From Phymatolithon calcareum (Eukaryota; Rhodophyta; Florideophyceae; Hapalidiales): 64,000 nucleotides of DNA. Of this stretch, positions 42,755 through 52,818 are shown piece by piece. The DNA lies in the NCBI GenBank assembly GCA_977006965.1, contig OZ345356.1:1922001-1986000 (forward strand), in the 5' to 3' direction. A program made the translations under genes and the position numbers. The notes under the pieces were generated by a model. It did no database searches. It worked only from the letters and a program-made list of their open reading frames with translations, and had not been told where the DNA came from. Position 1 is the stretch's first letter; each line of letters starts with the position of its first letter.

Positions 42755-43030
42755 ATGCCCTGCGAAACAGAAACGATGTCGAAGCCGGCTTCTCAATCTG
42801 TGCCTCCCCCTGCACCAGCCGCCCAAGTCCAGGGCCATGCTGAGAAGACTGGCGCCAGTCCCTCACGTGCTGAGACGGCTCAGAATGCACAGGACGTATC
42901 TTCAGAGAGGGCAGAACAGAACCAGGAAGCTGCCAAACCCTCGATGGTGCCCTCGCCCTCGCAATTGAATCCCGTGCGCTCAATCTCAGAACGGGCCTCA
43001 AGCATTGACACCCGTTTCATCGACTTGTAA
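42755..43030 (+). CDS. Pro/Ala/Gln-rich 91-codon ORF, copy 1
   Basis: Starts ATGCCCTGCGAAACAG and encodes a disordered, Ser/Pro/Ala/Glu-rich protein ending RFIDL. The frame is also open at 60780-61055 with few changes. It could be the N-terminal part of the WD40 gene whose relics lie at 44546-45506. Not recognised. Confidence 0.35.
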   Translation: MPCETETMSKPASQSVPPPAPAAQVQGHAEKTGASPSRAETAQNAQDVSSERAEQNQEAAKPSMVPSPSQLNPVRSISERASSIDTRFIDL

Positions 43031-43372
43031 AGACGAGCCCCAACCGAAGAATGCCGGACAGAACGACATTCAGCGTCTTTCGAACGTCCACATTTGTTCC
43101 CTTCATGGTCAAATCAAGTGGTACGCTTTCCTGAATGGCTCCAGCCCTCTCGAAATCTTTCTGTTTCTAGTCTGCTGGCGTGTACTGCTCAAAAAGCGCC
43201 TCGTACCAAGACAAGAAGGCCACCCGGACTCGGTAAGTAATGATCAAACGCTGCAGATCAGTTTGTGAGTGAAATTCTGCCGGTTCCATATTTTCAAATC
43301 CGAGGCGTCAAGTGCCGGTGAGGGACATGCGACTCGCGTGTCCGATGCTAGACTAGCTTTTGGGATCGTTTC

Positions 43373-43936
43373 ATGGACGCATTGAAACAAGAAGATTTAT
43401 GTGACTGTGGAGACCTTGAAGTCTGCCGGGATAGATTTGCGTCTGTTATTTATGAAGCGCAGAATCCTAATTTATGCAAAACTCGAATACGTCAAGCAGA
43501 AACACCGGACATCAAGCGTGAAATAACGCTTCCGAACGAAGATTGCCAGACAGACCGTGGTCAAAATTTTCCGGGAATTGTTTCGCTCCAAGGCAACCAG
43601 GAGGGCTTCATGTCATCCTTACCTGCTGGGTCTCAGCCTATTGAGGAAGATGTGATTTTGCGTGCCATAGGTGAACTTGCTTTTGCCGCAATGCCCGATT
43701 CCGCGATAACTTACAGTATGGCACCCGGACATCCTCATTGGAATTCAAGGGGCGGACAGGAAGTTCACGGTTTATATCGCTGTGGTCCGCGCAGTCGACA
43801 TTCCCTGTATAGGAAAGCGGAAAACGCTGTCTCTGACGACCAAGATGTTAACATGCTTTTGGAGGCGGCCAGCTCTGGGAATTGGAATGCGTTTGTGCAA
43901 ACATGCGGACGAACATATGCCGGCAAAAGAGCATAA
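43373..43936 (+). CDS. 187-codon ORF of unknown function, copy 1
   Basis: ATG 43373 begins MDALKQEDLCDCGDLEVCRD. The frame is open to 43936 and is almost identical to 61187-61750: three base differences in 564, giving two residue changes. It is Cys-containing in the N-terminal 40 residues and has no signal peptide or membrane segment. No known domain is visible. The near identity compared with flanking DNA suggests gene conversion or constraint. In copy 2 the same frame reopens after a stop at 61784-62056 (a basic RERYRRTRNG-containing segment). In copy 1 that part is interrupted by the LINE fragment at 44016. Confidence 0.45.
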   Translation: MDALKQEDLCDCGDLEVCRDRFASVIYEAQNPNLCKTRIRQAETPDIKREITLPNEDCQTDRGQNFPGIVSLQGNQEGFMSSLPAGSQPIEEDVILRAIGELAFAAMPDSAITYSMAPGHPHWNSRGGQEVHGLYRCGPRSRHSLYRKAENAVSDDQDVNMLLEAASSGNWNAFVQTCGRTYAGKRA

Positions 43937-44015
43937 TGGGTATCGCATTATCTGCGTACGCCGGGTCCTATGACGATGTTAACTAAGAATTTGATGGAGA
44001 AGCGATATATTCATG

Positions 44016-44160
44016 TTTTTTTTTTTTTTGAATTTTGAATTTATTAAACGCCCTCAGAAACACTCATAAGACTGTAAGGGAGATGCGTTTCAGATGCTAC
44101 TACCTTGGTAGCTCCGTTAAAGCCCGCAAAAGCTCGTTGCTATCGTCGTAGCCCTAGCTG
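44016..44160 (-). mobile_element. 145-bp LINE-A 3' fragment
   Basis: A T-run followed by GAATTTTGAATTTATTAAAC, the complement of the LINE-A tail, through to the CTAGCTG block. The empty site is in copy 2 at about 61830 (ATTCATGTGCTGCAAAGG). At most 3 bp are duplicated. Confidence 0.9.
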
Positions 44161-44545
44161 TGCTGCAAAGGATTCTAGTTGATTTTCGATTGATTTTAAA
44201 TCACGCCAATCGAGCAATGATGGATTTTTCCGTCTGGTCAAACGCGGATACGACGTGTTTCTTGATGTGAAGACTCTATCCTTGAACGCATTGGGAAGAG
44301 AACGGTATCGCCGCACCCGGAATGGTCTACTGCTCATTTGCCTTGTTATTTCAATCAGCAATCTGTGAACCGCTAAAACGTCATAATTTGTACTCCCAAC
44401 TGGTTATTCAGCTTTATGGTCGGTTGTTCAAAGTCTCCGCTTCGCTTTCATTTCGACATTACTGGAAAGTATAAGATTGCATGCCGAGCGTCCATGGTTG
44501 ACACCGTTAAACCCTTAGTTTGCGTCTTCGAGAACTGAAATTGCC

Positions 44546-45506
44546 ATGGCACTAAAAAGTGGGGTGAATGCCATGCCATCGACCACAGCACTGTCGAAGA
44601 ATGGGGAGCTGGTCATCACTGCCGGTAAGGATGACGATGATATACGTCTTCTTCGAGTTTGGGATATTGCCTCTGGAAAATGTGTAGCAAGCATCATTGG
44701 GGATCGTAAACCTCTGTACATTATCTGCAATCACGCCGAACAAGAAGCACGTTAAAAGTTGTTCAGGAGTTCAACTATTGTTCTAGGACATCATGGATGA
44801 CAAAGGGAAAAACATTGATAAGGTGAAGGGTGAGATTCCTTTTCGAAATCAGTTCCTACGAGCTTTGTTCGATCAACTGCTGTACTACCAGACAGCAAAC
44901 GTGCTGTTGTGGCTCATGGAATGAAGCCCGACGGGAAATATCTAGTGTCAGGGGTCGAGGGCGGTTAGGTAAGCGTCTGGAGGATGTCAAATCTGGAACA
45001 GGTGGTGATATTTCGCAACAGTGACGACAGCGTTTTTTGTTTTTCAGTTATGACGAATGCCGAATGGCGGTGCGGACGGAATCATGACAGTTGCGACTGG
45101 GTCTTTGGGAGCTTTGCAAGTGCGCTCTTTGCCTTCGCTACAAGGTAACCCCAAAGAAGAATCGTAAGCTCCGCAAGAACCGATCGAATTGTACTCTAGT
45201 GCGAAAACGGACCTTAAATGCAGCAGCGCTCTCTGACGTCGGATAAAACTCATTTTTCTCGGAAGCGACGACGGCACGGTCCGCATGTGGAAACTTCAAG
45301 ACAAAGATCGTTGGACTGAAACCGTGATCATCAATTATGCACATATTCGTTTGGGGGGCTCGGCACCATCGGGTGTGGCCGGTGGATCTTCCTCATTTAT
45401 TGGTGAAAGACGAGATTGTAAAAAGATTGTGTCGTGCAGAACAAAGCCCCTGATTCCTGTCTTTGGTAGTGGACAGTGTGAGGAAGGCTGCGAGCTCAAC
45501 ATGTGA
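44546..45506 (+). pseudogene. WD40-repeat gene relic, copy 1
   Basis: Repeat pieces appear in several frames: LLRVWDIASGKCVASI (about 44655), HGMKPDGKYLVSG plus VSVWRMSNLEQVVIF (about 44920-45010, with a TAG between), GIMTVATGSLGALQVRSLPS (about 45080) and FLGSDDGTVRMWKLQDKDRW (about 45265). Each is a good WD40 blade, but stops and shifts separate them. Copy 2 (62219-63171) shows the same breaks, so the decay mostly predates the duplication. The gene may have begun at 42755. Confidence 0.7.
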
Positions 45507-46864
45507 TCCTGGATCAATCGTACTTCCCTCATCGACTTGAAAGTGTGTAACACACTGATATGTAAACTGGCAATCCATTAATGCCTACGTGCGGTGCTCC
45601 AGGCAAACAACCGGAGCCGCGACCGCCATGAACTATCAAACGATCTCGGAGTGTATTCTTGATAGCGATACAGGCTTGGAGACTGCCTGCCATTGACAGA
45701 CTTGAACAAGATATGCGGTTTTATTGGAAACATAAAACATTAATATTATCGACTTAACTTTCAAGGTGTCCAACGGTCTTGCTCACCAGAGAAGGCGAGC
45801 TGTGTCGCGCTTATCTTTACTATAGTTTACAGGCACCGTCTAGGAACCTCCACCCGGACAAGCACCGCTTGCCGAAAAACCGGATTGCCGTAGTTGAACG
45901 CGTGCGATAGCTTGACTACTGCAACAAAAGACTACGAAGGCTGGGTGGGTTGTCAACAAAAAAACGTTGGCTGCCAACTCGAAAAGTTCTCCTGTCAACC
46001 TTCCGCAGAGAAATAAGATGTCACACTAGTCCTTCTGGGAACCAGACACCAGGTGTAGCAAAGAGCTCCTTACGCTGTTCGCTCGCTGCCTTACGCGGGG
46101 TTCATTTCTCGATTCAGGCAAGTTTCGAAATGCGTGCCTTCGTGTGAACGGGTCAGCAAGCGTGCGATACGTGTGATGGAAATCAAAGTTTCTGTGGCGT
46201 CCGGCTTTGTATAGGGATCTCGATCGACGAGGTTCGAACACTGACGCAGTTGCTGGCGACTGTGCGGGGCAGTGAGACTATCGTGCAAGCTTTCGACCCT
46301 GCGCCGCGTGCCGCCGCATTTTCAACCACCGCCGGGTGTGTGCGCCTGTGAATCTGACTCACAGAATCTCAGCCTGTCGCAGCGTAGCGCCGCGTGGCGC
46401 AGCCCGGTGAGAGGCTTGTATGAAAAGCATCCCGAAGGCGTGCTTGGCTCGGTCGTGACTCGACTAAGGGTTCTTCCAGGCAGACACCGATTGTGGCGCC
46501 CAGGCGGTGTCCGGCGGTGCGGTTGAAGCGTAAACGCCTTAGCCCGTGTCCGCTTCTCGATTGCAGCTGGTTGCGGCTCGAGACTGTGCTGGGCGACTTG
46601 GCTCGGCCCAGGAATCCTTCGCGCCGCGCTGCTTCTCGACTGCCACTGGTTGCGTCTCCAAGACAGTCCTTGGCGATGTCAATCAACGCCCTGATGTCAT
46701 CTCCGGTTGTCGCTTTCCAACTGCCACCAGATGTGCAGACGAGACATGGCAAAGGGTATCAATGTATTCTGGTCAACTGTGGTAATTGACTTGCAGAGGC
46801 GTGCATGCCATCATCGGTGGTCTGCACGCAGTGTATGATCTCAGGATGTAGGTAATCGCAGGGC
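45507..46864. other. Gene-poor stretch with GC-rich end
   Basis: The shared duplication continues to at least 46340. At 46370-46790 the DNA becomes GC-rich, with overlapping open frames on both strands and a faint repeat (TCTCGATTGCAGCTGGTTGC / TCTCGACTGCCACTGGTTGC). No gene is recognised. Confidence 0.4.
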
Positions 46865-47110
46865 ATATTTGATGATTTTATATTAAGTGCTCCCAAAGCC
46901 TCACCTTGGAGTAACGGGGCAGCTCTTGCGATATTGTCTAAGCAAAAGTCCTCTGGCTACTCAAAACGTTCTTGATTCGTAATTCTCTCCCAACAAGAGC
47001 TCCTGTGAGTCTCTTGCACTCAAACTCAATTTCTGTACTCATCTTCGACGACGCTAGAGTACGTTGTAAGGCGACTAGTTCGATCACCGCGGTAATCCGG
47101 CAGTAGGCAC
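46865..47110 (-). mobile_element. LINE-B 3'-end fragment
   Basis: Minus-strand tail with the GCTGCCCCGTTACTCCAAGG and GGGAGCAC..AATATAAAA blocks, resembling 30-350. It is a degenerate, truncated copy. Confidence 0.55.
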
Positions 47111-47562
47111 CTAATACTGGATTGAGGTGTGCCTTTCTGAGAAGATTGTATTGGTTGTTTTTCGAAGTTGTTGCCCCTTTACTTTCAAGATATCAATTGG
47201 ACCCTAGAGCGCGAACAGCCTTGCACACTTAAAGCATGACAACAGTTTTTTTTGAATTTAGAATTTATTAAACGCCCTCAGAAGCACTCATGAGACTGCA
47301 AGGGAGATGTATTTCATCAGCTACTCTCTTGTAGCTTCGATCATCTACTCCGAGTTATCGTCGTTGCCTAGCCGCCAAAACCCTCTCCCGGGGGCAGAGG
47401 GAAAAGCTTGGGGTCCACTGATCAGATTTCCTATGGGGCTCAGGTTCGCAGCTCAGTTGACGCCTTGTCTATTCCATGTCGTCATAAAAGACGATAGTGA
47501 AGAAGAGGAGCTTGTCTAGAGCTTTTTCTGTGATATTAAATTTCTCTTTGGTTAGTTGATAT

Positions 47563-48931
47563 TGGTCATGTGCGCCTTTGGTGTTGATAAAGGCGTGAAA
47601 ATGATGAGGATGGTGAAGAGAGCAGGAAAATGAATGATGATGGTGAATGTCTCTTGGCTCCCTTTAGTCAGGAGCCGACGTTTACTTGGCTTAAGTAGAA
47701 AAGAAAAGCCAAATGGTAACACGGAGAAAGATGTTGCTCAACATTCGGGAGACAGCGCAACGGTCTTGACAGAAGCTGAATTCCTTGGATGAATGAGAGA
47801 GCTTCGAGATGCATCCAAATCACGGAGCGGAAGTTGAGGCTGCCGTGGATGCTAACAGGAAAGAAGACAAGTTGTATGACGACGAGAAAGCGTGTTCCGG
47901 AGAACATCCCAACAAGCCCAACGTAGAGTGGATGTTGTGATGCGTGGAGCACACGTACAGGAAAGAAAGATGTAATGTCAGGACCGTGGATTGACAAGCA
48001 GTGATGGCTTGTCAAATAGGTACATGAAATCAAATGACGGAGAACATGAATGGATGCACTTGAAATTCAGGCGTAAACGGCAAAGATAACGAACGGTAGT
48101 GTGCGAGCAGCACAATTCTTGATGTCCATACGTCCAAGGTAAGAAGAGACGTCCTTGCAAGACGATTTGTGCAGAGATTGATAAGAAGACGCGATGCGCT
48201 GATATCTGGTCCAACAACAGAGATCGCGAACAAGGAACGTCAAGAAGCGGAGAGAGATATTGTCCATGCGAAAGTGAATGGTTTCCTGTGCGAAGCAGCA
48301 AACGAAACGATAGCTACGACAAACATCAAGAAATACCAAAGAAACAAGATACTGGAGGCTGCAGAGGATTTGGAAAAGTCGAAAAAAACGACCGATACCG
48401 CACGCGAAAGTGTCGTTACCGCCGCACCTTCTCTTTAAGTCAAGGAGACATAGAACACTTGCCATCAAGTGTTCATTTGGAATGTTCCCTCCAATGAGCA
48501 CCTCTACCCTTATCGAACTCACCGGCCAATGTGGAAAAGATGCCATCGAAGACGTGATAAATGGCCTTGCAAAGGACAGACTCTCCAAAGAAGACAGCGC
48601 CTGGACTAAGCGAACACTCGACGAGCTCCTGACCATGTTTCAGGCTGTGGGCAAGTAAGGACTACCCGCAAATTGAAATTACAGCGTGCCACAGGACAGG
48701 GGAGTAACTTTCCCCCTCGAGGTCCCGAAGGAGACCAGAGGTGGGTTTTTATCGTCCACTGAGTCGTGTTACACCAACAAGAAAAGAAAACTCCTTCAGC
48801 ACAGAATCTAGCCAAAACCCCTTGGCCTTAGGAAAGCTGCCCCGAGCGTCAGCAGATGCGTTGGTAACTTTTAAATAAAAATCTACCTTTCTTCTTCTTG
48901 ATGTCCATACGTGAGGTATCGTATTTCGCAA
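47563..48931. mobile_element. Unclassified insertion, interrupted by LINE-C
   Basis: The 10-bp duplication TAGTTGATAT lies at 47553-47562 and 48932-48941. Without the LINE-C it is about 590 bp. It has no obvious inverted repeats or tail. A 121-codon minus-strand frame (47668-48033) has no known relative. Confidence 0.55.
48134..48894 (+). mobile_element. LINE-C 5'-truncated copy with target duplication
   Basis: TTCTTGATGTCCATACGT lies at 48116-48133 and 48895-48912; the first five bases overlap the TTC tail. It encodes an ORF2 C-terminal block (RRTLAIKCSF.., TEKALDE-like TKRTLDELLTMF) and ends GGTAACTTTTAAATAAAAAT then TTCTTC. Confidence 0.9.
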
Positions 48932-49042
48932 TAGTTGATATCTGCCGAGGAAATCTTCTAGGTAGCTCATGAGGATTGGTACAGTATCATCGAACTTGTC
49001 TATGAGAAGTAATGTGCTCATTGGGCGAAACCGACCGAACAC

Positions 49043-49990
49043 TCGTATCTCGGTATAAGCATGAACCACAAAGGCTTAACAGACGACATGGCGTTATCAA
49101 GAGTACGAAATGCAGTGGGGTGCATACACAAACTGCGGGATATTGGAGTCAATGTTTGAGGCTTTCAGCCTGTGACATGCATTAGAATCTTCAAGTCGCT
49201 TATTTTGCCAAAGTGGGAGTATGCACTCCATGTCACGCCTCTGAAAAAGCGATTACAATCAGCAATCGAATCTGCAGAAGCTTTATTCTTCAAGTATGTT
49301 TTTGGGACATATGCCCAGCACCGCCATGGAAGAATGCGAGTTCTGTGCCGACTAGAACCACCTGCCATGAGGAGAAGACACCAAGCAGAAAGGTTCTCTG
49401 CGAGTCTAGTGAGACAGAAGAAGCGCCTCGACGAAGCAGATGAGTATTCTGGGAGAGATGAAGACATTAAGGAGGCAACCAAGGACATAGAGTGCCTCAA
49501 GAAATATATTAAGATCTGCAGCAAGCTCTCGACAAAGCCAAGGAGGGCTCAGTCTCAAAGAAAGGGCGACGAAAAGAAATAATTGAGTTATGGGCAGAGG
49601 AAGAAGAGGGAAGATCGCTCGTGATACCAACTGATTCGAACAATCTACCGATGGTTCTCCGCGTAAGAGAAAGGTCTACACGGTTGCGATGCCTACGGCT
49701 GATATTCAATAGAGCACCTCTTTGGAGAAAATCAGTACTAGGTGCATACTTTGGTGTCACAGCCGTGATTGAGCTGGTCGCGCTCCAACGCATTCTATCT
49801 TCATCCAAGTTTAGTCCTGAAATTGAATATGAATGTAAGCGACTCACTGGAGCACTTGTTGGGAGAGAAATACGAATCAAGGATATACTGAACAGTCAAA
49901 CTACGTGAGCTTAGAAAATCGCGCGAAAGCGGCCCTGTTACTCTTCAAGAGAGGCCTTGGGAGCTTTTAAAATAAATCAACACATATCCC
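49043..49990 (+). mobile_element. LINE-B copy with target duplication
   Basis: The 12-bp duplication CCGACCGAACAC lies at 49031-49042 and 49991-50002. It encodes a reverse-transcriptase C-terminal region (49172-49582; IFKSLILPKWEYALHVTPLK) and a later block (49621-49908; PLWRKSVLGAYFG). It ends GGGAGCTTTTAAAATAAATC. The first part has an in-frame stop at about 49157. Confidence 0.9.
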
Positions 49991-50125
49991 CCGACCGAAC
50001 ACCCACTTTACCGCTATTTGGCGGTGCCGTGTTTTCGGGAGTCTGATGATCGCCGGGGTGGACCCCGGCAGATCGTACGGAATTATCCTCTTTCGGTTTG
50101 CCTCCTAGATGTCTCCTTCTTTGAA

Positions 50126-50205
50126 GACAGATTTTTTTAAAAATTTACAAACGCATCTATGCGTTGGTAAATTTTAAATAAAAATCTACCTTACTTCATC
50201 TTCTT
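50126..50205 (+). mobile_element. Fold-back LINE-C tail, 80 bp
   Basis: The 10-bp duplication CTTCTTTGAA lies at 50116-50125 and 50206-50215. The left half (AGATTTTTTTAAAAATTTAC..ACGCAT) is the inverted complement of the right half (ATGCGTTGGTAAATTTTAAA..ATCT), giving a stem of about 28 bp. It is consistent with an inversion during insertion (twin priming). Confidence 0.75.
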
Positions 50206-50661
50206 CTTCTTTGAACAGCAAGTTCCGGAACGATTGTGCTGAAACTCTCTGCTTGAGAAAAGTCAATGCGGTCTCGAAAATTTCGTAACGCAACATTGCC
50301 GATATGTCTCGACTAACCCATTGCAGTTCCCCCACGTCTCATTTTTCGATTAGGACGGCCAGAAGGCTCCTTTTCTTTGACCTGGCTCGTTCCAGCATTC
50401 TGAGTGCTAGAACGAGTCTCCTGTTTTCGGGATTGTAAATTCGACAAAGAAGACGAAGTCTGACATAGCGGTTTTTCGATATTGGACCGAATACTTGTGC
50501 GAAAAATGTCTTCTCAACATCTTCGATTGCTGTCTGGACTCTCGGCGTCCATGGCGTCAGGTGCATGGCATACTCCCTTCTTGGTTGTATCAACGCCTTG
50601 TAAGTCTTCATATCTTTCAAGGGGCTGAGTGCCCGCAACGGGAAACCCAGGGACCTCAGTT

Positions 50662-50760
50662 GATTGGGTTGGAAGTTGAAGTTTACAGTTGCTGCTTTCT
50701 TGTTTGATTGCTTGCTTGCCTTTCAGCCCCATTGCTCCACATTCGCGGCTTTATACCCGT
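50662..50760 (-). promoter_or_regulatory. Orphan promoter and leader of the small secreted gene
   Basis: Matches the leader upstream of ATG 15082 and keeps GGGTATAAAG at 50749-50758. Instead of the MKC coding region, transcription would run into the LINE-A fragment. A 72-codon chimeric frame (50514-50732) is therefore open but has no sign of function. Confidence 0.6.
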
Positions 50761-51142
50761 TTATTCACGCCGGCAAACCGAATTTCGGAACTCCAATTCC
50801 TTCAAGCGAATTTCGAAGTCCCTGCCGGACTTGAGAATTGTACGGCCGGCACGGAACGCCGTATTTGGTTGGTACGGATGTGACAATCTTTGCGGGCCAT
50901 CTGACCGAAAAACATGTTGCTTATAGGTCATTGCGCTGTCCCCTACGTTAAGTACGATATGGTCTTCCTTGTATTGCGCGATAAGCCCATGGCACAGTCC
51001 GCTTGCACACTGCTGAGGGCAAGAATGCACGAATCTATTTTGTTGCAACAGGAAGGAAATTGTATTTGCTTCTTCTAAACGAGCCAGAATTTTAGGTATT
51101 CGATTCCATTGTTTCGGAATTCACCAATAACGTTGGTTACAT

Positions 51143-51563
51143 TTTTTTTATTGCAATTTTTTTAAAGCCCCGCAGTCATACGAATATACGGGCAGGGCTT
51201 CCTCAGGTGCTGCCCTCGCTAGGGCGGCTCTACTCTTATGTCTGGCATTCTATCTGGGACCCTAGCATGTGTTCGGTTGTTTTGATTGCTCTTCGTAACA
51301 GTTTCGAGGCGCCGCTTCTTCTTTCAGTACAGGTCTTCTTCATGCTGCATACTCTCGATGATGCTTTTGCTGAAGAGCAAAAGGTCATCTAATGCCTTCT
51401 CAGTTGCCGCTCTGTCGTCTTCCTTGAGTTCATAGACCGACAAGTTGCGATCCAGGGTCTCCATGTGCTGTCTGACTTTGTTTCCGAATCTATCTGCCAT
51501 CAGTGTGGTAGACACTTGGGGAAATCTTCCAAAGGCGTACTGAACCGCCAGTTGCCTGTGTCT
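51143..51563 (-). mobile_element. LINE-D insertion in copy 2
   Basis: A 421-bp 5'-truncated copy with a minus-strand T-run tail and an ORF2 end (51324-51515; HMETLDRNLSVYELKED). It is related to 10474-11084. Copy 1 has the uninterrupted site (GGTTACATGTTATGG, about 15570). No clear duplication. Confidence 0.88.
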
Positions 51564-51615
51564 GTTATGGGCGCGTCCTATTTCCTCCGCTGGTCATGCG
51601 TTCTATTCCAACATT

Positions 51616-52040
51616 TCAGCTTGAACAAATGCCCATCAATAGTAGTATCTTTGTATTTCTTCCATCGAAATCAACTTTTCCTCTTCTTCCTCCTCCATCG
51701 CGTTCAGCGGACTTGTCTGTCACTTGCATCAGCATGCTGAAATTTTGCTCCAAAACAACTGAACGTGTGAGCAAGCGCAGTAGCTCTACTCTTTCAGTTG
51801 ACCTTCGCTCTCCATCCACCATGGAAACTTTCCCATCTTTGAATGTCTAAAAGCATCTTACAAGCATTAGATTGGCGACTCTACAACGCAGCGTAGACTA
51901 ATGCATTCCAGATATAACTTCAGTTTCTGAAGCACGGCTGCACCTCGTCTTTAAGCTTTCCATCATTTACAATTTGAGCACCATGATGGAAGTTGAGATA
52001 TTACCCATACAGCACATAACTGGCATACTGCTGACATCCG
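51616..52040 (-). pseudogene. Unrecognised ORF relic, copy 2
   Basis: Counterpart of 15627-16034. The upstream codons (DVSSMPVMCCMGNIS) are intact because no MITE is present, but an in-frame TAG at about 51850 breaks it. The C-terminal 68 codons (51616-51822) stay open. Confidence 0.4.
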
Positions 52041-52615
52041 GGCCTCGCTCCACGAGGAGAATCGCTCAGTCCCGCAAAATGTGGGCGAATAAATCGAAGA
52101 ATGTAATGAATGCTAACGTCTCGCAATACCAACTTCTTTACTACTCACATCCTCCATAGGCTGCGAAGAGCACCACCTAGTCATTTGCGCATGCCCCTGT
52201 CGAGTGCAACGTTCTGGCGAACAGAAGCAAAGTCGAGACTCGGCAGAGAAGCGATCCACAGAATGCCATTGACATAAATTTCGTGCCTTGTTCTGTTATC
52301 AAACATATGAAGTGAGTATTTATCGCGGTCCGGCTCCAAACAGGCACAACACACCAAGAGACAGACTAATCGCAGGAAGCGCTGCAGTGGGGCAGTGAAC
52401 TTTCCTTCGGTGCGGTATCGAGTAGACCTAGTGCGTGTTCGACGGAGCATGACGTGCAGAACACCAAAGCCGATCTTTCTCACATCAAGTGGGTGATGGT
52501 GAATCACACGACATCATGCCACAATACAGAGTACCATTGGTTGCTTGGATCATCTATCCATCTTGTCAACCGGCTGAGGGGGTAGACATCGGCTTCATCT
52601 TGCAACTGATTGCTT

Positions 52616-52680
52616 CTATGTCATCCCTAGGGATGACATAGAATATTGATTGCTCTATGTCATCCCTAGGGATGACATAG
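52616..52680. repeat. Tandem pair of identical 26-bp perfect palindromes
   Basis: CTATGTCATCCCT and its exact mirror occupy 52616-52641 and 52655-52680, each preceded by a TGATTGCT-like spacer (unit about 39 bp). They lie 139-203 bases before the SDR copy 2 start and are absent upstream of SDR copy 1. They could be dimeric-protein binding sites or a tiny foldback. Confidence 0.93.
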
Positions 52681-52818
52681 CAGTTTTGATAGGACACTCG
52701 TACGAAATCCTTATTTTCCACTTGTTTCCCTCGCAATTTCACGCAGCTATAGCATACCGGAAACAAATCCTGTGCCTCGCTGTCGCCAACTCACTCAAGG
52801 TGACACAGTCCTGGCAGG

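Larger units (their letters stand above)
15094..46340. repeat. Segmental duplication, copy 1 (interrupted)
   Basis: Matches 50662-64000 in the same orientation and order. The shared order is secreted-gene leader, minus-strand relic, SDR, hairpin-bearing relics, RBBP4-like gene, minus-strand relic, unknown ORFs and WD40 relic. The left edge is the GATTGGGTTGG string at 15094. The right edge lies at or beyond 46340, where copy 2 meets the window end. It is interrupted by the 15.4-kb composite transposon (21159-36565) and smaller insertions absent from copy 2. Divergence is uneven: relics at 19-20 kb differ by roughly a tenth of bases, whereas 43373-43936 differs at three positions. Confidence 0.93.
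47249..50660 (-). mobile_element. Degenerate LINE-A copy hosting four insertions
   Basis: LINE-A segments on the minus strand lie at 47249-47562, 48932-49042, 49991-50125 and 50206-50660, in the correct order. The 50339-50638 part encodes an ORF2 C-terminal block (KALIQPRREYAMHLTPW, RLRLLCRIYNPENRRLVLAL). The gaps are insertions with direct repeats: 47563-48931, 48134-48894 inside it, 49043-49990 and 50126-50205. The 5' end abuts the duplicated leader of the secreted gene. Confidence 0.85.

Noticed and set aside
46369-46752. 127-codon minus-strand GC-rich frame
   Set aside because: Competing open frames exist on the other strand. There is no signal, domain or duplicate to support it.
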